From Mailhella sp. (lineage in GTDB: Bacteria > Desulfobacterota > Desulfovibrionia > Desulfovibrionales > Desulfovibrionaceae), in NCBI GenBank assembly GCA_017522745.1, contig JAFWYI010000202.1, positions 1-7,788 on the forward strand: DNA of 7,788 nt. Direction: 5' to 3'. Under the pieces are notes generated by a model, which ran no database searches, had not been told where the DNA came from, and worked only from the letters and a program-made list of their open reading frames with translations. A program made the translations under genes and the position numbers. Numbering within the stretch: the first letter of the stretch is position 1; each line of letters opens with the position of its first letter. This document shows positions 5,039-7,788 of this stretch, piece by piece.

Positions 5039-5683
5039 TTATGGGTGGGAACAGATGACGTTGTTCATGATATTGGCCAGGTCGCGGGAATTTATGGAGC
5101 GTCTTCCCGCGTCCTTCATAATGTGGAAAGGACTTCGTCCTCCGCCTGCACCTGCGGACTGCCAGCCGCAATCCCTGAAACTCTGGCCGTCCATCGTCGT
5201 CCAGGTGTTTCTGCGCCGGAGGTCGATGGGCTTTGTGTAGTCGAGGTCGTCGCAGGCAAAGGCATGCGCCTCCAGACCGCAGCCCAAGCACTTCATGCGT
5301 TTGAGCTGAACCTGCAGGGAAGAGCCGCTGCGAAGATAGACTATCTTATCGAGTTTTTTGACAATGGTGGCAGGATCGACGCTGATATCACTGCCTTTTT
5401 TGAAAAGATGCGCGCCGTCTGCTCTTGAGCAGGCAGGAAAAGATCGCTTGCCCTTGAATATGTACCAGTTGGCGTTCTGATACGCACGGGTGCGGGTCTC
5501 GCTTTTCGTGCAGTCGATGGAGTCCGGCTTGAAGGTGTAGAACTCCTTGCCGCAGAGCTGACACTTGTGCGAGGTGAGCGTGATGCCGCGTTCATTAGCG
5601 GCGCCGGCAGGCTGGGGCGTAAGCAATGCTGGTGCGAAGACCACAAGGGAAAGCATTGCTGTCAGGAAGAACTTTTTCAGCAT
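5039..5683 (-). CDS. Periplasmic protein with two tandem four-cysteine (CxxC) repeats
   Basis: The ATG at 5683 is 6 bases after AAGGAG, which overlaps the stop of the upstream gene. The 214-residue product starts with a long signal peptide (cleavage probably after PAGA, about residue 28). The mature chain is an internal duplication. Repeat 1 has C41-x2-C44-G, F51, D54, D57, T59-K60, W73, S81-F82 and C85. Repeat 2 has C132-x2-C135-G, F142, D145, D148, T150-K151, W161, S168-F169 and C172. The offset is 91 residues, then 87-88 after a small gap. Further cysteines are at 58, 144 and 211. Each repeat resembles a zinc-ribbon-like knuckle or a disulfide-stabilised fold; in an oxidising periplasm either is possible. 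The CxxC pairs are CQLC and CLGC, unlike thioredoxin CGPC or heme CxxCH. I know no named family. Its place between DUF2207 and LprI-like genes suggests an envelope role. Confidence 0.82.
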   Translation of the reverse strand: MLKKFFLTAMLSLVVFAPALLTPQPAGAANERGITLTSHKCQLCGKEFYTFKPDSIDCTKSETRTRAYQNANWYIFKGKRSFPACSRADGAHLFKKGSDISVDPATIVKKLDKIVYLRSGSSLQVQLKRMKCLGCGLEAHAFACDDLDYTKPIDLRRRNTWTTMDGQSFRDCGWQSAGAGGGRSPFHIMKDAGRRSINSRDLANIMNNVICSHP

Positions 5684-5693
5684 GTATCGCTCC

Positions 5694-7787
5694 TTAGCCG
5701 GGAATGTCGCCGTTCATGCGATGTTCGTATTCGGACAGAGTGCTTATGGAGTTCTGGAAGCGCAGTTCCTTGAACATGTCGGAGAAGTGCGCGCCCCATG
5801 CCTCTTCAAGGCCGAGAGCCACAGCATAGGGGAGGACTCGGTGGAATTCCTCCGGCGTCCTGTCCGGCGGGTTCTGGAAGTTCATGCGCTGGGCTTCGGC
5901 CGCGCCGATGTACATGGCGAAGCCTTCGATGTCCGCCAGTATGGGCATGGCGCGCTTGGCGGGCTGCTTCATGATGGGCATGAAGGCCAGCGGCATGAGC
6001 AGTATGCCGAGGAAGGCAAGGTTGGCGATGCTGGAAAATCCGGTGAACGTGAACACCAGACCGCCACTCAGGAAGAACAGGCATACGAAGGCCAGGAGCT
6101 GCCACGGGCGGAGCAGAACTTCGGAGATGCTCTTCACCTTGAAGAAAAGCCAGCCCGCAAGGCCTATCCACAGAGCTATGCGGAGCGCTCCCCAGCCTTC
6201 CATGATATTCTGGAGCGGGAAGCCGAAGCCCGGGCTGAGAAGCACGTCATACAGGATGATGACAGGGAGAAGGAAGGCGTAAAGCCCCATGACGGCGAGG
6301 TTCAGCCTGCCCATTTCCTGCCACTTCATCCACATCCTGTGCGCGGAGTTGGCGAGGATGCGGCAGCCCCAGCAGAGCAGGCCCACAGCGGCGGTGACGG
6401 CGAGCGTCACGTACATGTCGCCGCCGAACTTCGCCCACAGCCACGCCTGAAGCGCCGCCACAGAGCCGTAGCAGAGAGCGAACATGAAAAGCACAAGGCT
6501 GGTCCGCAGGTTCCACAGGCCGCGATAAAGGCGGGCGAGTTCCAGATAGGCTGTTTCGCGTACGCTGGCGATGAGCCACGGATGGTCTCCGTTCAGTATC
6601 CTGTAGTAGCGGGGCTTTTCGCCTTCAACGTCCTTGAGGTACGTGGCGAAGAGTTCCCGGTAGGTAAGCACTTCGGCATCGTCAAAGCCTCGGCCTTCGT
6701 CCAGCGCTTCAAGCCAGCGGCGGCGCTGGCGCTGAGTCGTGCCTTCGGAAGGTATCTTTTCAGGAGCAGGCGGAGGACTGGCTTCGTGGCTGTCCGCCTT
6801 TTCCTGTGCTTCGAGTATGGCCTCCGATGCGGCGTGTACCCTTTCCGCCACGTCCTGAGGCGTGTAGATGGTGTAGGGATCCTTGCGCGTGCCCGTACCC
6901 GTGAGTTCTACCATCTTCTGTGCGGCAAGGTTCATGAGCAGGGCCGCGAAGCCTCGCGAAGGCAGATAGGCGGCGTTGCGGATATAGGCCATAGCCGCAG
7001 GGGAGAGCGGCCGTCCGTCCGGGCCTTCGGGCGGATAGAAGAGCGGAGTGGCAGGCTTGGGATGCGGGTCACGCCCGAAGACGAACCAGATCCCACCGCA
7101 GGCCGCGAGCAGGATGGCGAAGAGCGCCCACATGGCGATGTTCACGGTGGAGACCATAGCTTCCGAGCCATCGGAAACAACGAATCCCTTGGGCCATTCT
7201 ACGGCAACTTCAAAACTCTCACGTTCGCCGAGCGGCTCCAGTGCCTTGAAGAGGGCCGCGCCGTCCTTGGCTATCCATGACTGCACCGGGCGGTGGCCGC
7301 CGGTCTCGTGACCGAGGCGGGCTTCCTGCTTCAGTACCTTCGCGCCTTCAGGAAGGGAAACGGCGCAGGAGAGCATGACGCCTGTACCTGCGGTGCCAGT
7401 GCCCCAGACATCCCACACGAGGCGATCGACATCGGACTTGAAGAGTACTCGGCTACTGGTCCGGTAGGTGACGGAATAGTCGTGGCTCTGGCGGGACCTG
7501 TCTGTGGCGGAAAGGACGAGCGTGCGGCTGGTGATGCCGTTCTGGGAGACAGCGGATATGTCCGGCTGAACAGGTTTGCCATCCACCTTCACGCCCACCA
7601 CGTCCATGGGCGGTTCCTGCACGAAGGGAGAGTGGCTGGCGTACGGCCGCGTCACGGCGTCAAGCGGGCGTTCCAGACGAGGGCCGAAGCCCCGCAAGGT
7701 TTCCACTACCGTCACTTCGCCGCTGGGCAGGACTTTCACGTAGACGAAGCAGGAGGGCGCGTTTGCGGCAGTCGCAGAGCAGGGCGT
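5694..7787 (-). CDS. DUF2207 (YciQ-like) multi-pass membrane protein, 5' end missing
   Basis: The frame is open to the right edge, so the start lies outside. The visible beginning (TPCSATAANAPSCFVYVKV) looks like the end of a signal peptide followed by the first strand. The GTG at 7737-7739 is therefore internal. The 697 visible residues follow the DUF2207 plan. First comes an extracytoplasmic beta domain (SGEVTVVETL onward). A first membrane helix follows (VNIAMWALFAILLAACGG, near 7080-7145) running into FGRDPHP and FYPPEGPDG. Next is a cytoplasmic region with SPAAMAYIRN and a Pro/Glu/Lys-rich loop. Four or more membrane helices follow between about 5980 and 6510. The family's C-terminal block closes the protein (ADIEGFAMYIGAAEAQRMNF, LPYAVALGLEEAWG). 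The biochemical function of the family is unknown. It heads a minus-strand operon and its TAA is part of the next gene's ribosome binding site (TAAGGAG). Confidence 0.88.
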   Translation of the reverse strand, partial: TPCSATAANAPSCFVYVKVLPSGEVTVVETLRGFGPRLERPLDAVTRPYASHSPFVQEPPMDVVGVKVDGKPVQPDISAVSQNGITSRTLVLSATDRSRQSHDYSVTYRTSSRVLFKSDVDRLVWDVWGTGTAGTGVMLSCAVSLPEGAKVLKQEARLGHETGGHRPVQSWIAKDGAALFKALEPLGERESFEVAVEWPKGFVVSDGSEAMVSTVNIAMWALFAILLAACGGIWFVFGRDPHPKPATPLFYPPEGPDGRPLSPAAMAYIRNAAYLPSRGFAALLMNLAAQKMVELTGTGTRKDPYTIYTPQDVAERVHAASEAILEAQEKADSHEASPPPAPEKIPSEGTTQRQRRRWLEALDEGRGFDDAEVLTYRELFATYLKDVEGEKPRYYRILNGDHPWLIASVRETAYLELARLYRGLWNLRTSLVLFMFALCYGSVAALQAWLWAKFGGDMYVTLAVTAAVGLLCWGCRILANSAHRMWMKWQEMGRLNLAVMGLYAFLLPVIILYDVLLSPGFGFPLQNIMEGWGALRIALWIGLAGWLFFKVKSISEVLLRPWQLLAFVCLFFLSGGLVFTFTGFSSIANLAFLGILLMPLAFMPIMKQPAKRAMPILADIEGFAMYIGAAEAQRMNFQNPPDRTPEEFHRVLPYAVALGLEEAWGAHFSDMFKELRFQNSISTLSEYEHRMNGDIPG

Positions 7788-7788
7788 A

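Noticed and set aside
5039..5683. Cytochrome c or thioredoxin reading of the CxxC motifs
   Set aside because: Neither CxxC is followed by His as heme binding needs, and there is no WCGPC-type active site or thioredoxin fold pattern.
5565..7280. A 571-codon open frame on the plus strand, antisense to the DUF2207 and CxxC genes
   Set aside because: Its product is rich in His, Arg, Glu and Gly with no domain, signal peptide or ribosome binding site, as expected for the complement of a GC-rich gene. The minus-strand frame has clear family motifs and membrane helices.

Overview
The window is GC-rich (by eye, in the high fifties of percent), densely coded and dominated by exported proteins. Nearly every gene starts with a Sec signal peptide and has a purine-rich Shine-Dalgarno site 5-8 bases upstream. 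There are no RNA genes, transposases, integrases or CRISPR arrays. The gene style (small secreted proteins of unknown function, a DUF2207-type membrane protein, an LprI/DUF1311-like periplasmic protein) fits a Gram-negative, probably host-associated bacterium. A Desulfovibrionaceae-like origin is my guess from overall flavour only and has no marker gene behind it.

Left half, plus strand. The window opens inside a leucine-rich-repeat protein (3-797, 5' end missing). After a short gap with a GC-rich hairpin come three tightly spaced genes for secreted proteins of about 190-215 residues (868-1437, 1448-2095, 2112-2747). They are not recognisable by name, but they share a C-terminal beta-hairpin-like signature and are probably diverged paralogues. 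Next is an odd stretch of about 390 bases (2748-3136). It holds a C8 homopolymer and two 31-33-codon mini-ORFs, each with a good ribosome binding site and a signal-peptide-like start. The first fuses a signal peptide in frame to a near-identical copy of the last 18 codons of the 1448-2095 gene. The second looks like a frameshifted secreted-protein start and ends at a strong Shine-Dalgarno site that has no start codon. I read this stretch as a collapsed copy of the neighbouring gene pair. A promoter with a perfect TATAAT and a consensus DnaA box (TTATCCACA) follows. It leads into a 436-residue secreted right-handed beta-helix protein (3137-4447).

Right half, minus strand. A hairpin that can terminate transcription in both directions separates the beta-helix gene from a convergent three-gene operon. 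In transcription order the operon encodes a DUF2207/YciQ-like multi-pass membrane protein (5694-7787, 5' end beyond the window), a periplasmic protein made of two tandem cysteine-rich repeats (5039-5683), and a cysteine-free LprI/DUF1311-like periplasmic protein (4550-5026). At both junctions the stop codon abuts or overlaps the next gene's Shine-Dalgarno site (TAAGGAG, TAAAGGAG), so the three are probably co-translated and may act together at the cell envelope.

The most interesting items are the chimeric mini-ORF with its repeat, the tandem four-cysteine periplasmic protein and its fixed partners, and the DnaA box sitting where the -35 element of the beta-helix promoter should be.
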